Shown in pieces: positions 39,900 to 50,890 of a DNA stretch of 64,000 bases; within the stretch, counting starts at the first letter, position 1; each line of letters starts with the position of its first letter. A program made the position numbers and the translations under genes. Origin of the DNA: Paraspadella gotoi (lineage: Eukaryota; Chaetognatha); the NCBI GenBank assembly GCA_051294375.1, contig CM119270.1:15988111-16052110 (forward strand), in the 5' to 3' direction. The notes beneath the pieces are model-generated. The model was not told the DNA's origin. It made no database searches and worked only from the letters and a program-made list of their open reading frames with translations.

Positions 39900-40174
39900 T
39901 ACCCTTTTTTTGTGCGAGAGAGAGAGAGAGAGATTGAGAGAGAGATGAGAGAGAGATTAGAGAGGTAGCGAGAGAGAGGAGGAAGAGAGGAGAGGCAACA
40001 GAGGGAGGGTGGGTGAGGAGAGGATTAAAAAAGTTCCGCTCGCTAACTCCAATCAACTTATTTTTCAACTTCATTGTATGTTGACTATTTTGCGAGTGAG
40101 AGAGCCGAGAGCGAAGGAAAAAATATGAGAGAGAGAGGAGAGAGAAGATAGGAGAGAGAGAGAGAGGAAGAGAA

Positions 40175-40219
<45 letters not shown>

Positions 40220-40552
40220 AAACCGACGGAGCCCGGATTAATAAAGCGGCGCTGACGTTTGCTGCCGCTCGTCACCATGGACGATGTCGGACGCCGACGA
40301 CAGACGAGACGATGCCGACGACGACGAAGACGACGACGAAGAGCGACGGCGCTGAAAAGCCGCAGGATTTATTGATGAATCGCCGGGAAATTGAAATTGA
40401 AAACGGACTTCGGTAGCGCCACAGCACATGCGGAGTTTAGAGGAAAAAAATTTCTCTGAAACAATATGAACAGAGAGAGAGGTTGAGAGAGGAAGAAAAT
40501 GGGTTGCAAAAGAGTGACAGGGGAGGGTGTTGCAGGAAAGAAGAGAGAGAGG

Positions 40553-40624
<72 letters not shown>
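39900..40624. repeat. Cluster of GA microsatellites
   Basis: GA-rich tracts at about 39917-39985, 40125-40218 and 40540-40624, separated by unique AT/GC-mixed sequence including a gacgacgaaga trinucleotide-like stretch at 40310-40350. Long Ser-Leu or Glu-Arg frames across here are translated repeats, not genes. Confidence 0.9.
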
Positions 40625-41253
40625 TGAAACGTAGCAGGGGAGGGGCGGGCGACAAAAGGAGAAAAACAATCTGTTGTTTCCTCTCGCTCTCCATCTCGCT
40701 TTCCCTCTCGCTCTTCGCCATCTCTCGAATTCGCCATCAATCATGTACAAGCCTCCCCTAAAACTTTTTCCCGCCGCAAACGATAGCGATTAATTTCACG
40801 CTTTCGCCGATTCGCGCCATTTTCAATAATCAACGCGCGGGAATTTTTTTTTTTTTTTTTTTTTTTTTCGCGAGCGGAATTTTTTTTGTCAAGTTTTTTT
40901 ATGTCTTGTTTCGCGAGCCGCTTCGTTCGCATGAAAACGAGGCCGGAGGAGGAGAGTGGGGGTGGTGAGGGGTTGGGGAGGGGGAGGAGTAGAACTTAAT
41001 GCTATATTTAACTAAAACAGGCGAGAGCGAGAGGGGTGGGTGGGGGGGGGGAGGGGGAGAAGGACTGAGGGTGGAAGCGATCGTTAATTTCTCGTTCGCG
41101 CTCCAAATCCAAGTTCGTCATAACCGAACCAAAAAAAAAAAAGTGCGTCTGGCAAATGTTACTGTCTCGTTTATAGATTTTTTTCTTGACTTTTTTTTTT
41201 TGTTTTATACTTTTTTCTTTGTTGCAAGGTTTTTATTTGTCCGGAGGAAGTGG

Positions 41254-41278
41254 NNNNNNNNNNNNNNNNNNNNNNNNN
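41254..41278. other. Run of 25 N (assembly gap)
   Basis: Twenty-five consecutive N. It lies close to the symmetry axis of the large inverted repeat, so it probably marks a scaffold join. Confidence 0.99.
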
Positions 41279-41943
41279 GGGGGGGGTGAAAGTTGGTCGA
41301 TAGATTCTAGGTAAAGCTGAATACTGAATAGCGAATAAATTGCTCGTAAAGCTTCTGTATTTATATTCATAGTGGTTTATTCTTCAGAGAGTGAGGTAGC
41401 ATAACTGACCGTAGACTACATTTGACATTTGACAGTGAATAATGTAAAAATTATTTAGTAATTTTTATGAAAAAAAAATCGAATAGGCCACAAAACATCA
41501 TTCTAAATATAAATTATGGGTTAGAAAATGTATGTAAAGAAATACGGAGAGTATTTTATTATAGATTTTTATTAGATCTTAATTGACTCTGCGATGCGAA
41601 TTTCTCAGAAATGCTCAGAAAATCACAAAGACCGGATGATGGTTGTCATTTCAAGATTTGAAGGGCGACTTCAGGCAGAATCATTGATTTAGGCACTGGT
41701 CAGGGTCAGAGACGCAATATCTGATAAAGGGACCAAGTGACAGAAAGTCTTGTCATAAAAATTGTGTGAATTCTGAGATTGTAGCAGATGGAGAGAAAGA
41801 AAGAGAACGAGAGAGAGAGAGAGGGGGAAGCATGAAAGCAAGAAATAAAGAAAGCAAGCAAGAAAGAACAAAAATTTTTAAAAACGATAGAAAGAAAAGG
41901 GAGGAAAAAAAAGAAAAGAACGAAAGACAGAAAAAGAGAGGAA

Positions 41944-42038
<95 letters not shown>
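41944..42038. repeat. GAAA tetranucleotide repeat
   Basis: About 24 uninterrupted copies of (GAAA)n in a purine-rich region extending from 41785 to 42070. Confidence 0.95.
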
Positions 42039-42167
42039 GATAAAAACGAGAGAATAGGTGAAAAGGGAGAAAACTCGGCCTCTGCCTTTTCCGTCCTCGG
42101 AGGAGGAAGAGGAGGAGGAGGACATTAAACGACGAGTTGATGAAAAGAAACTGTCAACAAAAGTCAG

Positions 42168-42170
<3 letters not shown>

Positions 42171-42223
<53 letters not shown>
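42171..42223. repeat. GA microsatellite
   Basis: About 26 uninterrupted GA units. Confidence 0.95.
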
Positions 42224-42225
<2 letters not shown>

Positions 42226-42974
42226 AGGTGCAGAATCCTGGAAGGCGGAAGTGTGAGATGCGATGGTAAAGGAACAACGGTGTGGACCTCACGATCACAG
42301 TTGGAATATAAAGGATATGAGTCAAAAGGAAAGAAGTTATTGGAAAAAAAATCATTAACAAGACGGAGATAGGGAAGTCATTCACAAGTGAAAACAAAAA
42401 CCACAAATCGAAAACCGTACTGTCACTCTTCGCTTGTATCAACCAATTCCTTTTGTGATTTCATGAGAAAAGAGAAAAGTAAGTTTTTGGTTTTTATCGC
42501 TGATGTTGTTTACCCTTTCATGGTCTATGAGGTGGGACTCTATTGTCGTTGTTGTTGTTGTTGTTGTTATCGGATGGGATCGATTGGTTTTTGCGTCGGT
42601 CGTTTGCGCGGGTGATGGACCTTACCTCGTAATTTTGTCCCCAGTTTATCGCCCTCACACAACCCTCACCCTCATTCACTTACTTTTCCAAGTTCTTCAC
42701 ATTTCACTATCTCCATCAACCCCGTCTTCGATCACTCACCCCGTCCCACTCCTCACTACCTCACCTTCTTCCCCCTCACCCTCCCCAGTCGCCATGGAGC
42801 CCTCACCATCACCTGACCCGAAAAAACCAGCTGCGTTCTTCGTCTTCGCTTCCGGCGCCGGACGCGAAAAACCGGAGACCAGAAAACAATTCAACGACCA
42901 ACGACAATCGACATCAATTGACAATCATTGACAACAATGCGCGACAATGACAATGAAAATGCGGAAATAGACAA

Positions 42975-42983
42975 CAGAGAGAG

Positions 42984-43014
<31 letters not shown>

Positions 43015-43017
43015 GAG

Positions 43018-43048
<31 letters not shown>

Positions 43049-43112
43049 AAGAATAGAGAGAGAAAATAACAAGGAGCGAAAGAAAGAGAAAGAAAGAAAG
43101 AGAGAGAGTTGT
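42975..43112. repeat. Interrupted GA microsatellite
   Basis: (GA)n with AAG and AGG interruptions over about 138 bp. Confidence 0.9.
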
Positions 43113-43414
43113 TAACTAAAAGTAATAATATTGATATATAGTAAGTAGTTTAATCGAAAACAAAACCTAAAACGTACCCGTTTCATAAAATAAAATAAAT
43201 AAAAGACTTTCAAATATTTTTTAAAAAAATTTTTCCGAACGAAAATGTATCACCACTATACAAAACAATTGACTGTAACAAAAACTGAAAAACTCTACCG
43301 TTGCGACCTTCAGCGACGAGATTTCTTCCATTTCTGCTATTAATTTTTTTTTTTTGGCCATGATAAAAAAAAGGGGGGAGAAAAATGACTATGGATATAT
43401 TGGGGGGGCAGAGG

Positions 43415-44135
43415 AGGGGGTGGAAAGAGGGTTCGATAAAGGCCGAGAGAATTCCATTGTTTTCCTCGTTTCGTTGACCGGGACAGCAGAGATTGTCGAC
43501 GGTTTTCGGCCCGAATAATCCGGACGAGGCTAATTGGATGGAGAGATCGGCGGTCTCGCTCCAAGAGTTGGCGTTGGAACAGAGCTGGGAGAAGATGGGG
43601 GAGGTCACATCGGAGCGGAAAGGTGGTCGATCTGACCCGATATTCCGTACAAGTCAAACGCGTTTCGTCGATTAAATTTCTTATCGACAAACTTAGTTTA
43701 TCATACAAACAAAATACAAAGGTTAGTACTACTTTGTGACTAAAACTAAAGATAAACCCGGACCATTCGTGAACTCTTTTTCGATCAGACTGTCTGACCA
43801 TCTCTCTCATATACGTCATGGATTTGTCCTTGACCACCGATGCCCGTCGACCGTGGCCTGCTCTCTATAATGAATAAGTACAGGCGACGCCTGTGAAGAC
43901 GTTAATCGGGCGTTGGCGACGGTGATTGCGCGGGGAACTTTTCTTTCCCGCCGTTTTGAGAGAAAAAGGGAACGCAGACGACAAGTGGTGGGAGAGCGAG
44001 TAAGAAATTATATCGCCGAGTAGCGAAATACGTAGTGTTATCGTTCGTCAGTTGTTGTCTTATGGATTGATACAGTTAACAATTCAATGTCCTTCGAGAA
44101 TAAATCGTCTCAACGGCTACATTCGCTATTCGGTA
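43415..44135 (+). repeat. 0.7-kb direct duplicate, copy 1
   Basis: Begins gaggagggggtggaaagagggttcga and ends near cattcgctattcggtatacctcg. It is repeated in the same orientation at 53288-54022, with small indels. It includes a GC-rich segment (gaccaccgatgcccgtcgaccgtgg, acaggcgacgcctgtgaagacg) but no convincing coding frame. Confidence 0.8.
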
Positions 44136-44247
44136 TACCTCGGGGGCTCGGACCAATTTCGTCCCGGGCCTTACCTAGAACCCGAGTCCACCAAGGCCAT
44201 GTCTTCGCCGTCTTCATCACGGAGGAGCTAAGTTTAGAAGCGACCAG

Positions 44248-44250
<3 letters not shown>

Positions 44251-44322
<72 letters not shown>

Positions 44323-44455
44323 CAGAGAGAGAGAGAGAGAGAGAGCTCAATAAAAGCAACAAGGCCGTAAGCCAATGTTGAATTTTCCAAACAATTTCTA
44401 GAGCCTCTTTATTATTTTCTAATTCTAATTCTTCGACCGCTAAGCGGCTCGAGGT

Positions 44456-44548
<93 letters not shown>
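44251..44548. repeat. GA tract and CT tract as an inverted pair
   Basis: (GA)n at 44251-44345 and (CT)n at 44455-44548 flank a loop of about 110 bp (including cgaccgctaagcggctcgag). Together they could fold into a long hairpin. Confidence 0.9.
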
Positions 44549-44552
<4 letters not shown>

Positions 44553-47500
44553 CGACACCTCGGCGATTAGAAATGCAAATATTAGTTTTTCTCTATTCTC
44601 CTTCGTCTTTTCTCTCGTCTCGCTCTCACTCCTTTCTCTCTCTCGCTTCTTTTGTTCCATCTCGCATCTCGATTCGCGTCTCTTTAACTCGGAGATCGGA
44701 TCTGGAAAACGTTTGAGCGGCGACGACGCCGTTCGCCCCCGATTTCTTTTAAGGAGACACGAGGACGGGCACGATATACCGCATAAGAGGAGGTGATTTA
44801 ACAATCTATTGTACAAATATATTGTACTCTTGTATTGTTTAAATTAATTTGACGATCGGCAAACCAGAATTTACAGAATTTGCTTTGATTTAAAAATGTT
44901 AATCGCAACTCGAGGATTCGTTAAAAAGGAAAAGAAATTATATATTTAATATTATATATTATTATATTTGTCGAATTGAGCGAATGTACCAGCCGATTTG
45001 AAAAAGAAATGATACGATGTTAAACGACAATTAAAGATGTTGTCACAAATCATGGATGCCATGATCTTCTTATCGCCGATCCCTTTTTCCGGGAGAGACG
45101 GGCGCGGCGCCATCTTTTGACGTCGGATGAGATTAGCGAAAATTCCGGATGTAATGAGACGGACTCACCGACTCACCGATCCACCTCCATCCTCACTCTC
45201 CCACAATGTCTTGAATCCTTGACACTCTCATTATCTCAAACGTCGTCGAGGATTCGAAAAAGATGTGGCGACTTACCACCGATTCAACGCGAAGGCCGAA
45301 AATTGTTCAAAATCAACATGAAGCGCCCTACGTCGCTCTTTTTATTTAGAAGAGTGGGATCGTTCATCTCGTTCACACAGAAAAGATCACAGTTTGGATC
45401 CTAGTTTTTTAAATCTAAAAAAAATCGCTACTAATTATTGATAATTAGTGCTTTTGTGTGTATCTATCTTCTTGATAGGCGATGCGCTTATGTTTAAAAT
45501 TTACTATCTCACTTTCAGAATTTATCACAAGAGGAAATAGAAAGGCAGAAATCGTGATTAAAAATAAAAGAACAACGGTTAATTTTACATCTTTAACTTT
45601 ATGTTTTTAATTTATGCTTAATCGCAGGCGTGGCCAATCATTTAGTTTCCAAGCTGCGATCCTTCGACGCGTTTAATCTGCAACGTGATATTTTTTTTTT
45701 AAATTTGAGGATAAAAATCAATACCAATCAAATTGTACTCAAGAAGTAAAAAAATGCAACACTACTTTAATTTATAACTTCGATTAAACTTAAACCATAT
45801 CAGACTCAAAGAAACGATGCAAATAAACCTGACGGTCCGGTTCCTTTATGCTCAATATGAACTCATAAAAATAACTATTAAGTATTATCAAAAGTGGAAT
45901 ACAATGTGCCTATTTTAAAATTGTTAATGAAGAAAAGGATAAAGAAAGCCATATTTAGATTTATTATTTCATACAACACAATAATGAATTATAGGAGAAA
46001 AATCCCTAAAAAAGCTATCATGGCAAATATGTTATATTTGAAAAGTATATACAAAACTGTTTCCAAAAAGTTTTGATTTATTAAATTAGACGCCAACGAT
46101 TTATCTAAGCTGTGTATCTAAAGGAGGCAGTCAACAATATCTAAGAAAAAATATGAATAACATTTCCGTTGCCATGGTTAAGCTTTGATGAAAAACATAT
46201 AATATGTTTGGCTTGATAGCAAGTGTTTAGAAATATAGAGTCAAAAAACGAAAATTCATCACTTGGAAATTGGAACAAAAACAAAAAACAGTAGAAATTA
46301 TACCGAATCCAATTATGTAAAATGCAACAAAACTTATAACGAAATATTTTGAGATCAGATATATTTTAATTATTATATTACAGAGGAACTTTCAAATCTC
46401 TTTGGCATGACATAAATTGAATAGGAAAAAAGCATTGAAGAATCCTGAGAATACTATTCATATATTAATTAATTGATAAAAGAACATGAAGGGTCAACGG
46501 AAGCCAGTAGCCTGGCAGAAATACTTTTCGTTAGGCGCTTAAAAAAAAATTGTCAATATTTTAAAAATCACAGGAAAAATGTAAAAAACTTTTGAAAATT
46601 GAGTGTACGAAATTTAAAAAGGTAAAAAAATTGTTTTGCTCCTTACTTACAAGTGTTAATTATTTTACTTTAAACGTATATTTATTTAAATTCAAAAAAT
46701 GCTGTCTTTCCAAAAACCAATATGACCCTGCAGTTATTTATTAAACCATAGCCAAAGCAATAAAGCAGGAACTGAAACATTAGTATGTTTCTAAAGTGTA
46801 AAATAATGAAATAAGTTAACAACGCGAAAATCAAAATTAAATAAGGAAACAACTTTCTGTTTTACAATAATCTAACAGTAGAGAATGAATAATCGTTATT
46901 TTATTTGATTTTTTGACTTGTAGTTATGGTATTTTGCTTCTTTTCATTACGTTCCGATTGAGAGGAAACAAAGTTGTAATTTTTATTTCAGCAACAATGT
47001 TTGTTAGAACAAACAATGGACATGTTCGTAAGATAATCGTTGCTATAATAAAAATTATAAACTTTATTTTCTCTCTATTTTTTGACTGAAAAAAAAAAAA
47101 CCCATTTGATAAATTTTTATAGTACCAATACAATATCTTCATAGCTTTGTTTAAAGCTACATAAAAGGAACAATTTCACTGCCAGATTAATAGATAACGA
47201 TATTGAACAACTGAGTATTTTCAAATATTTGTCACATAACGATTTAAATTAACAATTTTTAAAATTAATTTCTATTCTACTGAAATCACAACTACCTAAA
47301 TTTTCTACATTATTAAAGAACGATAGCTTGCTACATTCAAGTTAATGCGATAATCATTGCGCTATCAGTGGAATCCGATTTCTTTTATTATCAGTGACAA
47401 ACTTTCCTCTATCAAAAAATGGCGAATCAAACCCCTTGTCAATGACTCCACTGTTCGTGCAACAATAGCCCGAAAAGCTAATAAAATATTACTTAAAATT

Positions 47501-48114
47501 ACATTTGGTTTCTAAGACCATGGTGTTTATGGTTTAAATATACATTTCTTCATATAATAATACTGCTTGACGATTCTCAAGAAGGAAAAAAAATATTTTC
47601 TTTCTTGGCAGTAATTGCTGGTCAAATCGAAAACGCATATTATGTACCGTATGAAAAATCCATGCCTCTTTCCACCACATTAAAGCACCTACCGTATTAG
47701 TGATTTTTACAAAAAAAAAACGATAATAACGTTACAAGTACTATTTATCTACAAATCGGAGCCACACACACTAAAAAAAACGATTAAATGCGTGACGCGC
47801 CTCGGTGGTGGAATGCATACAGTGTACACAGTACACACATTTTCATAACGAACTTATTTACCGGTTATAGAATGTGTTAAATTCGGCGACATGGCACTAA
47901 GGTTTTGCATGCTTGATACAATGATAGAATGAACTTGTTGCGTAAAATAATTTCAAACGGTCCAAACTACACATATCCTGGCAGCAAAAACTGGGAACGC
48001 CCTGAAATATTATGTACCTGATTTTTTTTTATTTTTTGTTTTTAATACTTTAGTTTCAAAATTAAATACATCATAAAATAGTATTAATGTATATCGAATT
48101 CCATGGAAAAACTT

Positions 48115-49223
48115 CACGGGCGGTTTAAGGCGGCTTGGAGGTAGGCGACTGGTCTTCCAGTTTCCCCAGATGAGGTCCTTTGTCCAATATAATAAGATTA
48201 AATTAACATTAAATAAAAATATGTATTGGGATTGTTTTTATATTATTTCCTTTCTTTTGTTGCGTTTATACTTAAAGTAAATAGGTAAATATTGAATTCT
48301 ATTTCAAACGACGGCAAATGTTTATTCGAGTATGTTTCGGCTATTTTTTGCGGCAAGCAAAACATATTTGTAAAAATAATGACAAATTTTAATCTCAAAT
48401 ATATTCTCTGCCATTATTGTATACAATGTAAATACAATTCAAACTTTACCCATTACTCTAGTTATGTCATGAGTACGTTATTGATTAATTTACTACATCA
48501 TAAACTTATCCTCGACATTCCCATCTGTGTTGGATACAAGCTTTATCTCTTCATCCGGCTTAATCTCATTTGCCTCTTCTATTACCTTTCATCTCGTCTG
48601 CGAAAATGCGAGCAATGAAAAATTTACTGACCAAGGGACTTAACCAACGATGCGAATCAGATGAAACATATTCTCCGATGACGCTTCAAACCAGTGGTTA
48701 AAAACCTTCAGCTTTTTATTCCCAGTTGTTTTTTTTTCCTTTTTTTCAACAGACTCACGGACAACCGAACAGCAATCCTACCCGACGAATCTCCCTGCTC
48801 ACGGCGGTGAATCCCTTCTCGGCTTCGGTCCAACTTATCCTCCTCCGCTCCTTCGCCCCGAACAGGATCTTCTTCTTCAGAGGATGACGAGCAACACCGC
48901 GCAGATGAGGATGAGTACGAGGCGACGACGACGCCGGCGATGGTTCCCGCGTCGCCGCCGTCGACCGCCGCTCGGTCGCCGAGGTCCTGGTCGGAGGCGG
49001 AGTGAAATCGGATCGTCTTCACCAGGCGCCCAAAGTAGTGACGTTGGCGACGAAAGGCTCGCCCGCCTTGCGTTTCTAAGAAATGCAGCTGTACGCAAGT
49101 GGGAATTCTCGGGAAAGAATTGTCTAGAGAGGGTGAGTCGAGGGGGGGGGGAATAAGTTGATGTCAGAAAATATATAAAAAAATACGTATGGATAAGATG
49201 GTAGGCAGGCGAGAGGAGGAGAG

Positions 49224-49291
<68 letters not shown>

Positions 49292-49738
49292 CAGACAGAC
49301 AGAGTGAGAGAGAAAGTCTCCCAATGGAGAGGAAATGCTGCCGGGTCAGAAATTTCGCATTCGCCCCAAAAGCATTTGCTTCAATAAACAATTACCCACG
49401 TCATAGCTGCACCACATTCTGATCCTAACAATTACCCACGTAACAGCGCACCACATTCTTGATCCTAACAATTACCCACTTGACAGGGTATCACATCTGA
49501 TCCTAACATTACCCACTTCACAGGTGTATCACATTCTTGATCGACCACGTGATTCCACTCGAGCTGGAATTTGTTCTCCTCGAAATCGACGCGGATGAAG
49601 TCGGCGATCGCAGGCGGATTTCCGCGGAGGAAGACTCTGACTTTGCTCGTTAGATGTCCTCGTCGAGGAGACCGTCGGCGCGAACGTGGAAGTCGACTTG
49701 AGAGGTCCGAAAGAGCAGGAAAGGTCGGGGTAACTGGG
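48115..49738 (-). pseudogene. Broken inverted copy of Ig-like gene exons 3-6
   Basis: Within arm B, exon 6 lies at about 48115-48190, exon 5 at 48510-48600, exon 4 at 48767-49115 and exon 3 at 49556-49738. The membrane-proximal part is still readable (KTIRFHSASDQDLGDRA), but single-base indels shift the frame inside the membrane helix and tail, and the exon 4 donor is damaged. Exons 1-2 are absent because the duplicated block begins in intron 2. Either an assembly duplicate with raw-read errors or a true decayed duplicate; I favour the former. Confidence 0.7.
49221..49289. repeat. GA microsatellite in arm B
   Basis: Mirror of the CT tract at 33361-33488, followed by the acagacaga segment that corresponds to its TCTG part. 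Confidence 0.9.
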
Positions 49739-50164
49739 TGGGCAAGTGAAGAGAGATTAGACAATAGATGAAAATAGTGACAAGGAGCTTTTCTAAATAG
49801 TTTTTATACCGTTTATGTCGCCAGTTTTCGTCGCACGTTTTTACTTTTATATTAGAATTTAAATCGCTTTCCGCTTCCACTATATTTCATTTCCCGCTAC
49901 CTCACATGTCAGAATATTAAAGTATTATTACAAAATCTCGGTCTTAGTTTACAAATACCTTCGCCGATTGTAAACAAATCTTTTTGGTTTTCGATCGCTT
50001 GTAATCTCAGTCGTGATTTTTGGCCGAGTAACAATTTGTAATTCTCTCCCGTTTATTTCTTTTTGTTTTACCTTATTTATATAACTATAGTGAATACTCA
50101 ATCCTCTATTAATATATTAGGCTAAATAGATTCGTCAGTTATTAAGGAGCAGTAATAAAGACGA

Positions 50165-50235
50165 CATGGTGGCGCGGTGGGATTCGAACCCACGTCTCTT
50201 GTGCTATGCTACCTTAAGTGGGGATGTGGTGCGAG
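50165..50235 (-). mobile_element. tRNA-derived fragment (perfect T arm)
   Basis: On the minus strand GTGGG-TTCGAAT-CCCAC (50194-50178) forms a perfect 5-bp T stem and 7-nt T loop with a box B promoter, followed by cgcgccacc like a tRNA 3' end. Upstream, ggtagcatagcac resembles a D arm, but the anticodon arm is missing and the acceptor stem does not pair. So this is a SINE head or tRNA relic, not a working tRNA. Confidence 0.5.
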
Positions 50236-50419
50236 TTTTTCATGAGCTAATATGTTCATTTGATAACGATAATTAAGATTAAGATATAAGTTATCTAAGT
50301 GGGTGTTTAATTTCCACTCTTCCTTCACATCCGCGTGGTGGATGTAAAGCTAGCATAATGACGGGGTCCTTGTCACCTGCAAGCGTGGGTGGGGAGCTTG
50401 GCTTACTTGGGCTTGTTGG

Positions 50420-50525
50420 TATGCCGTCTGCGGAGTAGACGAAAAACCCCGCTCAGCGTTGAGCTCTATAACTGGCCGTCTCACAGTAGACGAAAAACTC
50501 CTGCTCAGCGTTGAGCCTCATAACT
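50420..50525. repeat. About 52-bp minisatellite, two units
   Basis: Two units share gccgtct, agtagacgaaaaac, gctcagcgttgagc and tataact/cataact. The core gctcagcgttgagc is itself a near-palindrome. Confidence 0.75.
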
Positions 50526-50703
50526 GCCGTCCTTGGCGACGTAAAAACCGGAAAACCCCGTTAAAGAATTACCATGAATATATGGAATTCGCCACATAGC
50601 GTCGACTTTTTTTTTGCGCACTTTTTACCGCATGTGGTCGTTTATTTTTTGAATAGTAAATCGTTTTCGCTTCCTGCATTTGCGATGACAAATGATTTAT
50701 TGA

Positions 50704-50890
50704 CGGAGCCCATTTAGCTGGATTTATCATATTTTGCCTCTCAAATGACGGAGGCCCATTAAGCTGGGAAACCATTTGCCTTGCAAATGACGGAGGCCCA
50801 TTAAGCTGGGACCATTTGCCTCGCAAATGACGGAGGCCCATTAAGCTGGACCATTTGCCTCTGCAAATTCGAGGCCCATTAAGCTGGGAT
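50704..50890. repeat. About 40-bp minisatellite, five units
   Basis: Five units carry ggaggcccattaagctggg followed by accatttgcctcgcaaatgac. The second half contains atttgc..gcaaat, which can pair with itself, so each unit has hairpin potential. Confidence 0.85.

Larger units (their letters stand above)
44640..49905 (-). repeat. Large inverted repeat, arm B
   Basis: Reverse complement of arm A over about 5.3 kb. In the coding segments compared base by base, most differences are one-base gains or losses (for example tcgcctcgta against tcgccctcgta, and ccgccgtgag against ccgccggtgag). Both arm pairs have midpoints near 41340, close to the N run at 41254-41278. Confidence 0.85.

Noticed and set aside
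42793-42931. Possible first exon MEPSPSPDPKKPAAFFVFAS with a good start context
   Set aside because: No donor follows before the stop, the region is low-complexity, and nothing downstream continues it.
37286-45404. Mirrored frames LPQCLESLTLSLSQTSS at 37286-37576 (minus) and 45117-45404 (plus)
   Set aside because: They are the same sequence in the two arms of the inverted repeat, so the double occurrence is not independent evidence for coding; no family match.
50704-50890. CRISPR-like array
   Set aside because: The whole unit repeats (no unique spacers) and the surrounding DNA is animal nuclear sequence.
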